Shown here piece after piece: positions 52,119 to 60,205 of a stretch of 64,000 bases of DNA. Each line of letters starts with the position of its first letter. Position 1 is the first letter of the stretch. Below the pieces are notes generated by a model that was not told where the DNA came from, did no database searches, and worked only from the letters and a program-made list of their open reading frames with translations. Made by a program: the position numbers and the translations under genes. Origin of the DNA: Mycolicibacterium goodii (GTDB taxonomy: Bacteria; Actinomycetota; Actinomycetes; Mycobacteriales; Mycobacteriaceae); assembly GCF_001187505.1 (NCBI RefSeq), contig NZ_CP012150.1:3720001-3784000 (forward strand), given 5' to 3'.

Positions 52119-53423
52119 GTGACAAGGGAGCTTCACCTGCTGGCCTTCGGCAACACCCGGTCAGCTGGGCCGTGGCGTCATCCCGCTGCCGACAACACGC
52201 CGGCCGGGGTGCGGCGCCGGCTGATCCGGTACGCGCAGACCGCCGAGGCCGGGACCTTCGACGCACTGTTCTTCGCCGACGGCCTGAACTACGGCCCGCC
52301 CGCGACGTGGGCGTACAAGATCACCGAGGATTTCGAACCGCTCACCGCCACCGCGGCGTTGTCGTCGGTGACCGAGCGGATCGGCCTCGTCGTGACGGGA
52401 TCGGCGACGCTGGCACACCCGTATCACCTGGCACGGCAGCTGCTCTCACTCGACCACCTCAGCGGTGGCCGGGCCGGCTGGAACGTGGTGACCAGCTTCG
52501 CGCGGGCCGCGGCGGACAACTTCAGCGCGCGCGGTGTGGTCGACCACGACGAGCGCTACCTCATCGCCGAGGAGGCGCTCGAGGTGGTCGGCAAGCTGTG
52601 GGACGAATGGGGCGAGGACACCGTCGTCGAAGACCGGGCGTCGGGAATCTTCAACGAGGTCAGCCGGATCCGCCCGGCCGATCACCACGGCCGGTACTTC
52701 GACGTCGCCGGGCCGATCGGTGCGGCGCGTTCGGTGCAGGGCCGTCCGGTGCTCTTCCAGGCCGGATCCTCCGACACCGGGAGGGCTTTCGCCGCCAGGC
52801 ATGCCGAGGTGATCTTCACCAGCCACGGCAACCGCGAGCGCGCGCAGACGTTCTATCGCCAGATCCACGAGCAGTCACGGCAATTCGGCCGGCCCACGCC
52901 GCCGCTGATCACGCCGTCGCTGCGCTACATCGTCGGGTCGACCGACGAAGAAGCCCGTCGCGCCGAACGCGAGGAGTACGAGTACTTCAGCCCCGAGTAC
53001 CAGGCCGGGTGGCTGCTGGAGGTCGACGTCGACGTCACCGGCGCCGACCTGGACGGGCCGGTGCCCGACTCGGCGTTCCCCGAGCACACCGAGACCCACC
53101 AGACCGCACTCGCCGGCTACCGGCACCTCGCGGGCGAGGGCAACCCGACGGTGCGGGAGTTCCTGTACCGCACGGTGAACGGCTGGGGTGCCGCGGTGGT
53201 GGGAACCCCCGAGCGCATCGCCGACACGATCGGGGAGTGGTTCACCACCGGCGCGGCCGACGGTTTCGTCCTGCGGGATTCCGGCCTGCCGGGCCAGCAC
53301 GAGCTGTTCGTCGAACAGGTGGTGCCGGTGCTGCGCAAGCGTGGCCTGTTCCGTCACGAGTACACCGGTACCACACTGCGCGCACATCTGGGCCTGGACG
53401 TCCCGCCGAGGTCGGTGTCGTGA
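52119..53423 (+). CDS. NtaA/SnaA/DszA-type flavin-dependent monooxygenase (first of pair)
   Basis: This 434-residue LLM enzyme has HPYHLARQLLSLDHLSGGRAGWNVVTSFA read in parts, DHDERYLIAEEALEVV, and RPVLFQAGSSDTGRAFA, the hallmarks of the DszA branch. It starts with GTG 52119 and overlaps the second monooxygenase as GTGA. A shared flavin reductase must be encoded elsewhere. It may cleave a C-S bond, by analogy with DszA and the alkylcysteine monooxygenases of Bacillus. Confidence 0.86.
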   Translation: MTRELHLLAFGNTRSAGPWRHPAADNTPAGVRRRLIRYAQTAEAGTFDALFFADGLNYGPPATWAYKITEDFEPLTATAALSSVTERIGLVVTGSATLAHPYHLARQLLSLDHLSGGRAGWNVVTSFARAAADNFSARGVVDHDERYLIAEEALEVVGKLWDEWGEDTVVEDRASGIFNEVSRIRPADHHGRYFDVAGPIGAARSVQGRPVLFQAGSSDTGRAFAARHAEVIFTSHGNRERAQTFYRQIHEQSRQFGRPTPPLITPSLRYIVGSTDEEARRAEREEYEYFSPEYQAGWLLEVDVDVTGADLDGPVPDSAFPEHTETHQTALAGYRHLAGEGNPTVREFLYRTVNGWGAAVVGTPERIADTIGEWFTTGAADGFVLRDSGLPGQHELFVEQVVPVLRKRGLFRHEYTGTTLRAHLGLDVPPRSVS

Positions 53424-54802
53424 CCGAACCCTATGTGCTGTCGGCATTCACGATGTCGACGGTGTCACACGGCAACTTCGGCATGTGGCGCCACCCGCAG
53501 GACCGCACGTCCAAATACACCGACATCCGCTACTGGGTGGACCTCGCGCGCCTGCTCGACGACGGCGGTTTCGACGTGCTGTTCATCGCCGACGCGGTGG
53601 GCCAACTCGACGTGTTCGGCGGCGACGCCAGCGCGGCACTGGCCCGGGCGGTGCAGACACCGGTCACCGATCCGCTGCTGGCGGTGTCGGCGATGGCCGC
53701 GGCCACCCAGCGGCTGGGGTTCGGCATCACCGTCTCGACCACCTACGAGAGCCCATACCTGCTGGCCCGCAAGTTCAGTACCCTCGACCACCTCACCGGC
53801 GGCCGGATCGGCTGGAACATCGTCACGTCGCTGCTGGACAGCGCGGCGCGCAACATCATCGGCCGCGACCGCCAGATCCCCCATGACGAGCGGTACGCGA
53901 TGGCCCAGGAGTTCGTCGAGGTCACCTACAAGTTGTGGGAGGGCTCGTGGGAACCGGATGCGGTGCTGCGCGACCGCGAACGCGGGGTCTTCACCGATCC
54001 TTCGAAGGTGCATGACATCGCCCACGAGGGCCGGTACTTCAGCGTTCCCGGTGCTCATCTCGTCGAGCCGTCGCCCCAGCGCACACCGGTGCTGTTCCAG
54101 GCCGGTACCTCGATCGCGGGACGTGAATTCGCCGCGCGCAACGCCGAATTGGTGTTCGTCTCGGATCCACGGCCGGAAGTGCTGCGCGCCAACATCGACG
54201 ACGTCCGACGGCGGGCGGCCGGGCACGGCCGCGATCCGGAGTCGTTGAGGTTCATCACCTCGGTCGAGATCGTCACCGACAGCACCGATTCGGCCGCGCG
54301 CTCCAAGGCCGACGAGCTGGCCCGGTTCCACGACCTCGACGGCGGGCTGGTCTTGTTGTCGGCGCTCAGCGGAGTCGACTGGTCCACCTACGGTGTCGAC
54401 CGCCCGATCGAGCAGTTCGACACCGATGCGAGCCGATCGATCCTCGCCGCGGTCACCGATACGGGTGTGCGCCGACGTCTGACCTTGCGTGACTATGTCG
54501 GCGGCCTCGGCGGATTCGGTGGGGAACTGTTCGTCGGGTCCGGCCCGACGGTGGCCGACGATCTGGAGGCCTACGCGCGGACAACCGGCGTCGACGGCTT
54601 CAACATCGCCTACCACATCACGCCGGGCAGCTTCGCCGACGTCGCGACCCACCTGATCCCGGAGCTGCGTCGACGCGGCCGGGCCCGTGCGGCGGGCGAT
54701 CCGACCACGTTGCGACAGCGCCTCTTCGGTGGTGACTCACCGCTTCTCGGGCAGCAGCACCCCGCGTCCGCGTTCCGTCGTAAACCGGTTCGTTCCCAAT
54801 AG
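53420..54802 (+). CDS. NtaA/SnaA/DszA-type flavin-dependent monooxygenase (second of pair)
   Basis: This 460-residue enzyme has MSTVSHGNFGMWRHPQD at the start, GRIGWNIVTSLLDSAARN, RTPVLFQAGTSIAGREFA, and a C-terminal HPASAFR tail like the enzyme at 39863-41257. It differs from its neighbour enough to suggest a distinct substrate. The start is GTG 53420 from the overlap. Confidence 0.86.
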   Translation: MTEPYVLSAFTMSTVSHGNFGMWRHPQDRTSKYTDIRYWVDLARLLDDGGFDVLFIADAVGQLDVFGGDASAALARAVQTPVTDPLLAVSAMAAATQRLGFGITVSTTYESPYLLARKFSTLDHLTGGRIGWNIVTSLLDSAARNIIGRDRQIPHDERYAMAQEFVEVTYKLWEGSWEPDAVLRDRERGVFTDPSKVHDIAHEGRYFSVPGAHLVEPSPQRTPVLFQAGTSIAGREFAARNAELVFVSDPRPEVLRANIDDVRRRAAGHGRDPESLRFITSVEIVTDSTDSAARSKADELARFHDLDGGLVLLSALSGVDWSTYGVDRPIEQFDTDASRSILAAVTDTGVRRRLTLRDYVGGLGGFGGELFVGSGPTVADDLEAYARTTGVDGFNIAYHITPGSFADVATHLIPELRRRGRARAAGDPTTLRQRLFGGDSPLLGQQHPASAFRRKPVRSQ

Positions 54803-54923
54803 AATCCCGCCGATTTCATCGGTTTCACCGCGGCTACACCTGCTGCAGCCTGACATCAGATACCGAGTCGATCGTCCGGGCTTCATGTGCACGGACCGTG
54901 TCGCGGTCAGAAAGGAAACCACC

Positions 54924-56384
54924 GTGACCACCACAGATGATCCGATCGCGACGGCAGGGGGTAGGGCCCTGACCGCCGCGGAATCCACCGGTCTGGAACG
55001 CGATGCCCTCGGCGCGTGGGGCGTTTTCGCTCAGGGCCTCGCGGCCGCGGCGCCCAGCGTCGCGGTGGCCGTGGTCCCGTTCGCACTGTTCGTCGCGGCG
55101 GGCAAGGGTGCCGCCTGGGCCGCGGTCATCGGCCTGTTGATCGTCGTGCTCGTGGCGCTGACGATCAGTTTTCAGGCCAAGCGCACGGTGTCGTCGGGCT
55201 CGCTGGGCACCTACACCGGCAACGGCCTCGGGCCGGGTTTCGCCTTCGCCGCGGGTTTCGCTCTGCTGTTCGGTTACATCGGTTTCGCCACCACCGGCAC
55301 GCTCGGCGGTGTGCTCTACCTCGACGCCTTCCTCGAGTCGATAGGCCTTGGTTCCCAGACGATCTGGTTCAAACTGCTGCTGGTCGCCGTGGTGGTCGGG
55401 GTCGCGGTCTACCTGCCGTACCGCGGTGTCTCGGTCGCCGCCCGCTACGAGCTGGCGTTCGAACTGCTGGCCATCGCCTCGATCCTGATCATCATCGTCG
55501 CCTCCTACATCGGCTACGGGTTCCGGATCGACTGGGAGCAGTGGAAACCGCAGCACCTCGGATCGAGCGCCACGTTCATCGCCGCGGTGACCGCCGTCGG
55601 GTCATACGCGGGCTTCGAGAGCGTGGCGTCGCTGGGTGCGGAGGCCAAGAACGCGCACCGCAACATCGCGCGGTCGCTGCTGCGGGTCGTGATCCTGCTC
55701 GGCGTGCTCTACATCGTCGCGACCTATCCGCAGATCCTGCATTTCGACCAGATCGACGGTGACAAGGCGGTGCTGCCTCAGCTCGCCGAGTCGGTCGGCG
55801 TGGCCTGGGTCAACCAGGTGGTCAGCGGCGCGGTGGCGGTCGCCTTCATCGTGTTCGTCACCGCGGTGACCACCGCCGCGGCGCGGTCCCTGTTCACCTT
55901 CGCGCACGAAGGCGCACTTCCGCGCGTGTTCACCAAGGTGCACGAGAACTACAAGACCCCGTGGGCCGGTGTGGTTTTCGTCGGTTTCGTCGCATTCGTG
56001 TTCTCGGTCGTCGCCACGTTGAGTTCGGCGGGCCGCCTCGTGTTCGATGTGTACGGCGGCTACGTCGCCAACTGGGGCTTTCTCACCAGCTATCTGCTCG
56101 TTGTCATCGCCACCCCGATCTGGCTGCACAAGATCAACGCGCTGGCACCGTGGCATCTCGTCGTGTCGGTCGCCGCGACCGTCGGGCTGGGATACGTCAT
56201 CGTCAGCAACTTCTACCCGGTGCCCGAATTCCCGTTCAACATCCTGCCGTTCGTGTTCGGGCTGATCCTGTTGGCGGGGCTGGCCTGGTACTGGTACCTC
56301 AAGCGCACCAGACCCGAGGTTGCGCAACGAATCGGGACCATCCAGACGCTGTCCGAGGAAGAACAGCAGCGTGGTGCTCGATGA
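54924..56384 (+). CDS. APC superfamily amino acid permease
   Basis: This 486-residue transporter has about twelve spans, beginning LGAWGVFAQGLAAAAPS and including the YAGFESVASLGAEAKNAHRNI motif of the APC family. The start is GTG 54924 with AAAGGAA upstream; the longer frame into the monooxygenase is rejected. It overlaps the GNAT gene by four bases, and the next gene overlaps again, so three genes are tightly coupled. An amino acid or S-substituted cysteine is the likely substrate. Confidence 0.87.
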   Translation: MTTTDDPIATAGGRALTAAESTGLERDALGAWGVFAQGLAAAAPSVAVAVVPFALFVAAGKGAAWAAVIGLLIVVLVALTISFQAKRTVSSGSLGTYTGNGLGPGFAFAAGFALLFGYIGFATTGTLGGVLYLDAFLESIGLGSQTIWFKLLLVAVVVGVAVYLPYRGVSVAARYELAFELLAIASILIIIVASYIGYGFRIDWEQWKPQHLGSSATFIAAVTAVGSYAGFESVASLGAEAKNAHRNIARSLLRVVILLGVLYIVATYPQILHFDQIDGDKAVLPQLAESVGVAWVNQVVSGAVAVAFIVFVTAVTTAAARSLFTFAHEGALPRVFTKVHENYKTPWAGVVFVGFVAFVFSVVATLSSAGRLVFDVYGGYVANWGFLTSYLLVVIATPIWLHKINALAPWHLVVSVAATVGLGYVIVSNFYPVPEFPFNILPFVFGLILLAGLAWYWYLKRTRPEVAQRIGTIQTLSEEEQQRGAR

Positions 56385-57370
56385 CCGTCACCGAGAACAC
56401 TTTCGCCGACACATGGACCGTTCGGCAGGCCACCTCACTCGACTATCCCCATATCGCTGACTTCCTGGCCACCACAACGGGTCTGGGCGGGCGGAAATTC
56501 GCCGCGGATTCCCGCGACGTCGCCGAACAACTCGACGGGGCGCTGCCCGGCGCGGCAGTCGTCCTACGCGGTGAATCCGGCGACGTTCTCGGGTATGCCG
56601 CCCTGCACGGACCGGACACCGAAGAGCCGGAAGCGCTGGGCACCTTCGTGTTCGGCCCCTCGGCACCGGTCGAGGCGGTCCGGGACATCGTCGGCGAGAC
56701 CGTCGAGCACTTCCATTCGGCGGCGACCCCCGGTTCCTACCTGCGGGTGTACATCGGCGCCGACCAGCCGGCGGCGATCGCGGCGCTGGTGGACCGAGGG
56801 GCCCGCCGGGAGCGGCGGTTCGTCAGCACCCGTAAGTCGCTGCTCGGTGAAGACCCCGAACAACTCGCCGCCGCGCACATCGACGGACTCACGATCCTGT
56901 CGTGGGGCCAGGTGATCTCGGGTGGTCTCGGCGAACAGGTGCGCCGGTTGCAGTACGACACGTTCAGCGAGCACTTCGGCAACATGGCCAAGACGCCACA
57001 ACGGTGGGACCACCATCTGCACAGCCGGGCGTTCACCCCGGATTACAGTCTTGCCGCAGTCGATCGGGACGGAGTGGTGGTCGGATACGTCCTCGGGTCG
57101 ACGTACACCGTTCGCACCGAGCGGGGGGATCAGCGCAGCGCGCACACCGACTACATCGGTGTGCGCCGTGACCGAAGGGAGCGCGGCACCGGGGAGCTGT
57201 TGCTCAAGAAGATCTGGCTGGCGGCGCTGCGCCGTGGCTTCACGGCCGCGTCGTTGGGAACCGACATCAACAACGCCAGCAACGCGCACGTGTTGTACCG
57301 CCGACTCGGATACGTGGCGGTCCACGACGAATACGCGTATCGAATCGATGCCGAGGGGAATGGGAAATGA
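56381..57370 (+). CDS. tandem GNAT acetyltransferase, MshD-like architecture
   Basis: Two GNAT modules occupy 329 residues. The C-terminal one has an intact acetyl-CoA loop (RRDRRERGTGELLLKK, about 263-278) followed by the NASNAHVLYRRLGY motif; the N-terminal one (about 10-150) lacks a clear loop. This two-lobe plan is that of mycothiol synthase MshD, which acetylates a cysteine amine. In this operon an acetylation of an imported cysteine derivative is plausible but unproven. Confidence 0.82.
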   Translation: MTVTENTFADTWTVRQATSLDYPHIADFLATTTGLGGRKFAADSRDVAEQLDGALPGAAVVLRGESGDVLGYAALHGPDTEEPEALGTFVFGPSAPVEAVRDIVGETVEHFHSAATPGSYLRVYIGADQPAAIAALVDRGARRERRFVSTRKSLLGEDPEQLAAAHIDGLTILSWGQVISGGLGEQVRRLQYDTFSEHFGNMAKTPQRWDHHLHSRAFTPDYSLAAVDRDGVVVGYVLGSTYTVRTERGDQRSAHTDYIGVRRDRRERGTGELLLKKIWLAALRRGFTAASLGTDINNASNAHVLYRRLGYVAVHDEYAYRIDAEGNGK

Positions 57371-58602
57371 GCACGGAGAGCTTCTATCTGAAGCGGCCGA
57401 CCGGGTACGACGCCGAACTTCGATCGGTGTTCCGGCCGATCTTCGCCCGCATCGCCGAGGGCAATGTGGGCCGCGAACGCAATCGGATCCTCCCGCACGA
57501 GCAGGTGCGCTGGCTCAACGAGGCCGGATTCGGCACCCTGCGGATCCCGGCCGAGCAGGGTGGTTTCGGTGCGTCCCTGGAGCAGACCTTCCAGTTGCTG
57601 GCCGAGTTGGGGCAGGCCGACGCCAACGTCGCGCACATCTGGCGCAACCATCTGGCGTTCGTCGAGGACCGGCTCAACGCGCCGGTCACCGAGGAGAACA
57701 ACACCTGGATCAAGCGGTTCCTGGCCGGCGAGTTCATCGGCGGCGGGTGGACGGAGGCCAACAACGGCACGCTCGCCAACATCGCCACCACCATCACCGC
57801 ACAGGACGACCACTGGCTGGTGTCCGGCGCGAAATACTATGCCACCGGCAGCCTTTACGCCGATTGGCTCGATGTGATCGGGCGCGGTGACGACGGTGAA
57901 CTGTGGACCGCGCTGGTGCGCGCCGACGATCCTGGGGTGCAGCTCGTCGACGACTGGCGGGGCTTCGGGCAGCGCGCCACCGCGAGCGGATCGGCGCACT
58001 ACGACAACGCGAAAGCCGAACGCGGAAATGTGTTCCCGGCGATCGAGCGGTGCTCCTATCAGCCGCACTTCTATCAGATCGCGATGCTTGCCGTGCTGAC
58101 CGGCATCACCAAGGCCGTTCAGCGTGACGGCTCTGCGGCGCTCAAGCAGCGCAAACGCAACTACCCGCAAGGACTTTCGGAGGTGCCGTCCGACGACGCG
58201 CAGCTGCTCCAGGTGATCGGTGAGGTGTCGGCGGAGGCGTTCGGCGCCGAGGCCGCCCTGACCCTGAGCGCGCGTACCCTCGACCGCGTGGTGGCCGGCC
58301 GGCTCGCAGGCAGCGAGGACCGGGCCCGCCAACTGCTGATCGATGCCGAGGTCGCGGTCACCCAGGCCCAGCTGGTGATCATCGGCGCCGCGCTGCGGTC
58401 CACCACCAAGGTGTTCGACGCACTCGGTGCCTCGGGCGTGTCCGAAGAACTGGGCCTGGATCGCCATTGGCGCAACGCCCGAACCCTCGGGTCGCACAAT
58501 CCCGTGGTCTACAAGGCACGGATTCTCGGCGACTGGTTCATCAACGGCAAGGATCCGGTGCCGGACCTGGTGTCGCGGGGGCGTGGCGGTCAGGGCAACT
58601 GA
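57367..58602 (+). CDS. DszC/SfnC-like acyl-CoA-dehydrogenase-fold monooxygenase
   Basis: This 411-residue flavoprotein has the acyl-CoA dehydrogenase fold but the marks of the oxygenase branch: GFGTLRIPAEQGGFGASL, WTEANNGTLANI, GAKYYATGSLYADWL and a C-terminal HWRNARTLGSHNPVVYKA segment with the histidine-containing loop typical of DszC-type enzymes. These use reduced flavin to oxidise sulfur or nitrogen. It overlaps the GNAT gene (ATGA). Confidence 0.86.
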   Translation: MSTESFYLKRPTGYDAELRSVFRPIFARIAEGNVGRERNRILPHEQVRWLNEAGFGTLRIPAEQGGFGASLEQTFQLLAELGQADANVAHIWRNHLAFVEDRLNAPVTEENNTWIKRFLAGEFIGGGWTEANNGTLANIATTITAQDDHWLVSGAKYYATGSLYADWLDVIGRGDDGELWTALVRADDPGVQLVDDWRGFGQRATASGSAHYDNAKAERGNVFPAIERCSYQPHFYQIAMLAVLTGITKAVQRDGSAALKQRKRNYPQGLSEVPSDDAQLLQVIGEVSAEAFGAEAALTLSARTLDRVVAGRLAGSEDRARQLLIDAEVAVTQAQLVIIGAALRSTTKVFDALGASGVSEELGLDRHWRNARTLGSHNPVVYKARILGDWFINGKDPVPDLVSRGRGGQGN

Positions 58603-58611
58603 GCCCGCTGC

Positions 58612-59526
58612 TCAGCTGACCCGCAGCACGGCCTTGCCCGCGACGGTGCGGCCCAGCAGCGCCGCGGCGGCCGTCGAGACGTTCTCCCAGGAGTCCCGCA
58701 ACCCGATCTGCGGGTCGAGCTCCCCGTCGGCCAGCAGGGTCAGCAGATAACTCAGATCCTGGCCCAGCGGTGTGTGGATCACAAAAGGTTCCAGCCGTTT
58801 CCGGTTGCCGGTCCGGCGCTCCTCTTCGAAGTTGATCGTGGTGGGCTGGTTGGAGGCCATCCCGATCGACTGCACCGAGCCGCCGTCGGACACGAGCCGG
58901 AAGGCCTGCGCCAACAGGGGACCGCCCACGTTGTCGAGCACCCCGAACACCGGCTCGCTGATCCCGTCGAGCCCGACGGTCACCTCTGCCGCCCCGAGTT
59001 CTGTCAGTCCCGCGCCGCGCGCGGGGCTGCCGACCGCGGCGATTACGTGGGCGCCCGCGCGGGCCGCCAGTTGCACCGCGAACCGGCCGACGCCCCCGGA
59101 GGCACCGGTGATCAGCACCCGCCGCCCGACGACGGGCCCGAGGGCGCGCAGCGCCTGCAATGCCGTCACGCCGGCCACCGGGAGCGCCGCGGCCTCCTCG
59201 AACTCGACGAACTCGGGCAGCACGGCCAGGTTCTCGGTGGCGATGGCGCGGCGCTGTGCCCAGCCGCCCCCGAGGTTGAGCCCCACCACGCGGGCGCCCA
59301 CCGGCGGGCCGGACCCGTCGGCGGCCGCCGCGGTGACGATGCCTGCGGTGTCCCACCCCGGCACCTCACCCGGCTTGCGGGCGTGGTCGATGAAGTGCAG
59401 TTCCCCGAAGTTCAGCGCGATTGCCTGCACATCGATCAACACCTCGTGGGCAGCGGCAACCGGTTCGGCGACCTCGTCGAATCGAAGGTTCGCAGGGGCC
59501 AGCGGGTCGTAGACAATGGCTCGCAT
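58612..59526 (-). CDS. zinc-independent alcohol dehydrogenase/quinone oxidoreductase
   Basis: This MDR enzyme of 304 residues starts MRAIVYDPLAPANLRFDEV and has RVLITGASGGVGRFAVQLA for NADPH. The GWDTAGIVTAAAADG segment is typical of enoyl/quinone reductases. The start is ATG 59526. It converges with the DszC-like gene and diverges from the methyltransferase. The function in this context is unknown. Confidence 0.85.
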   Translation of the reverse strand: MRAIVYDPLAPANLRFDEVAEPVAAAHEVLIDVQAIALNFGELHFIDHARKPGEVPGWDTAGIVTAAAADGSGPPVGARVVGLNLGGGWAQRRAIATENLAVLPEFVEFEEAAALPVAGVTALQALRALGPVVGRRVLITGASGGVGRFAVQLAARAGAHVIAAVGSPARGAGLTELGAAEVTVGLDGISEPVFGVLDNVGGPLLAQAFRLVSDGGSVQSIGMASNQPTTINFEEERRTGNRKRLEPFVIHTPLGQDLSYLLTLLADGELDPQIGLRDSWENVSTAAAALLGRTVAGKAVLRVS

Positions 59527-59569
59527 GCTGTGGCCAACCTTGACGGCCCGGCAGCTATTCCCCCTCCCA

Positions 59570-59575
59570 TAGGGT
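59570..59575 (+). promoter_or_regulatory. candidate -10 element for leaderless methyltransferase transcript
   Basis: TAGGGT ends exactly six bases before the GTG at 59582, which would place the transcription start on the start codon. No ribosome site is seen. Confidence 0.5.
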
Positions 59576-59581
59576 GAACGC

Positions 59582-60130
59582 GTGAGCGAACACGATCGCA
59601 CACGCTGGGATGCGACCTACACCGACCGGCCGGTGCTGTGCAGCGCGCCGGGACCGCCGCGCGCGTTCACCGGCCACGTGAACGAATTCCCCACGGCGGG
59701 AAGCGCACTCGACATCGCATGCGGAAGCGGTGAGAACTCGGTGTGGCTGGCGCAGCGGGGTTTGCGGGTGTGGGGCATCGACGTGTCGCCGGTGGCGATC
59801 GAGCAGGCGAGGCAGCTCGCGGCCCGGCACGGGGTGGGTCAGCGGTGCCGGTTCGACGTGGCCGACCTCGATGACGGGTTGCCCGACGGGCCGCAGGCCG
59901 ACGTGGTGTTGTGCCACCGTTTCCGCGACCCGCGCCTGTACGAGGCGCTGCGAGCCCGGCTGGCGCCAGATGGTCTGCTGGCGGTCTGTGTGCTCAGCGA
60001 GGTCGGTGCCGAGCCGGGCCGCTTCCGGGCGGTTGCAGGCGAACTGCGTGCGCAGTTCGGCGATCTGCGGGTGATCGCCGGCCACGAAGGCGGCGGCGAG
60101 GCCTGGATCCTCGCCCGGGTACCCGGTTGA
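59582..60130 (+). CDS. class I SAM-dependent methyltransferase (TehB/thiopurine-type)
   Basis: This small methyltransferase of 182 residues has motif I ALDIACGSGENSVWLA (43-58), an acidic residue in GIDVSP (65-70) and DVADLDDG for motif III. The closest pattern is the TehB/thiopurine group, which methylates small thiols or metalloid ions. The starting GTG fits a leaderless transcript. It converges with the oligopeptide receptor gene across a 58-base inverted repeat. Confidence 0.83.
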   Translation: MSEHDRTRWDATYTDRPVLCSAPGPPRAFTGHVNEFPTAGSALDIACGSGENSVWLAQRGLRVWGIDVSPVAIEQARQLAARHGVGQRCRFDVADLDDGLPDGPQADVVLCHRFRDPRLYEALRARLAPDGLLAVCVLSEVGAEPGRFRAVAGELRAQFGDLRVIAGHEGGGEAWILARVPG

Positions 60131-60137
60131 CTCCTGC

Positions 60138-60195
60138 CGAGCAGACGCAAAACTGCTCATTTTCGCGCCGAAACAGGCAGTTCTGTGTCTGCTCG
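60138..60195. terminator. long inverted repeat, bidirectional terminator or palindromic element
   Basis: Arms CGAGCAGACGCAAAACTGC (60138-60156) and its near complement (60177-60195) match at 17 of 19 positions. A second stem TTTCG-CGC-CGAAA (60161-60173) lies in the loop. It sits between two convergent genes, the normal place for a terminator. I recall similar CAGACGCAAAA palindromes in other mycobacterial intergenic regions but cannot check. Confidence 0.75.
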
Positions 60196-60205
60196 CGAGA
60201 GGAAA

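Noticed and set aside
54810..54822. Small inverted repeat CCGAT-TTC-ATCGG after the second DszA-like gene
   Set aside because: A five-pair stem is expected often by chance in this base composition; there is no supporting context.
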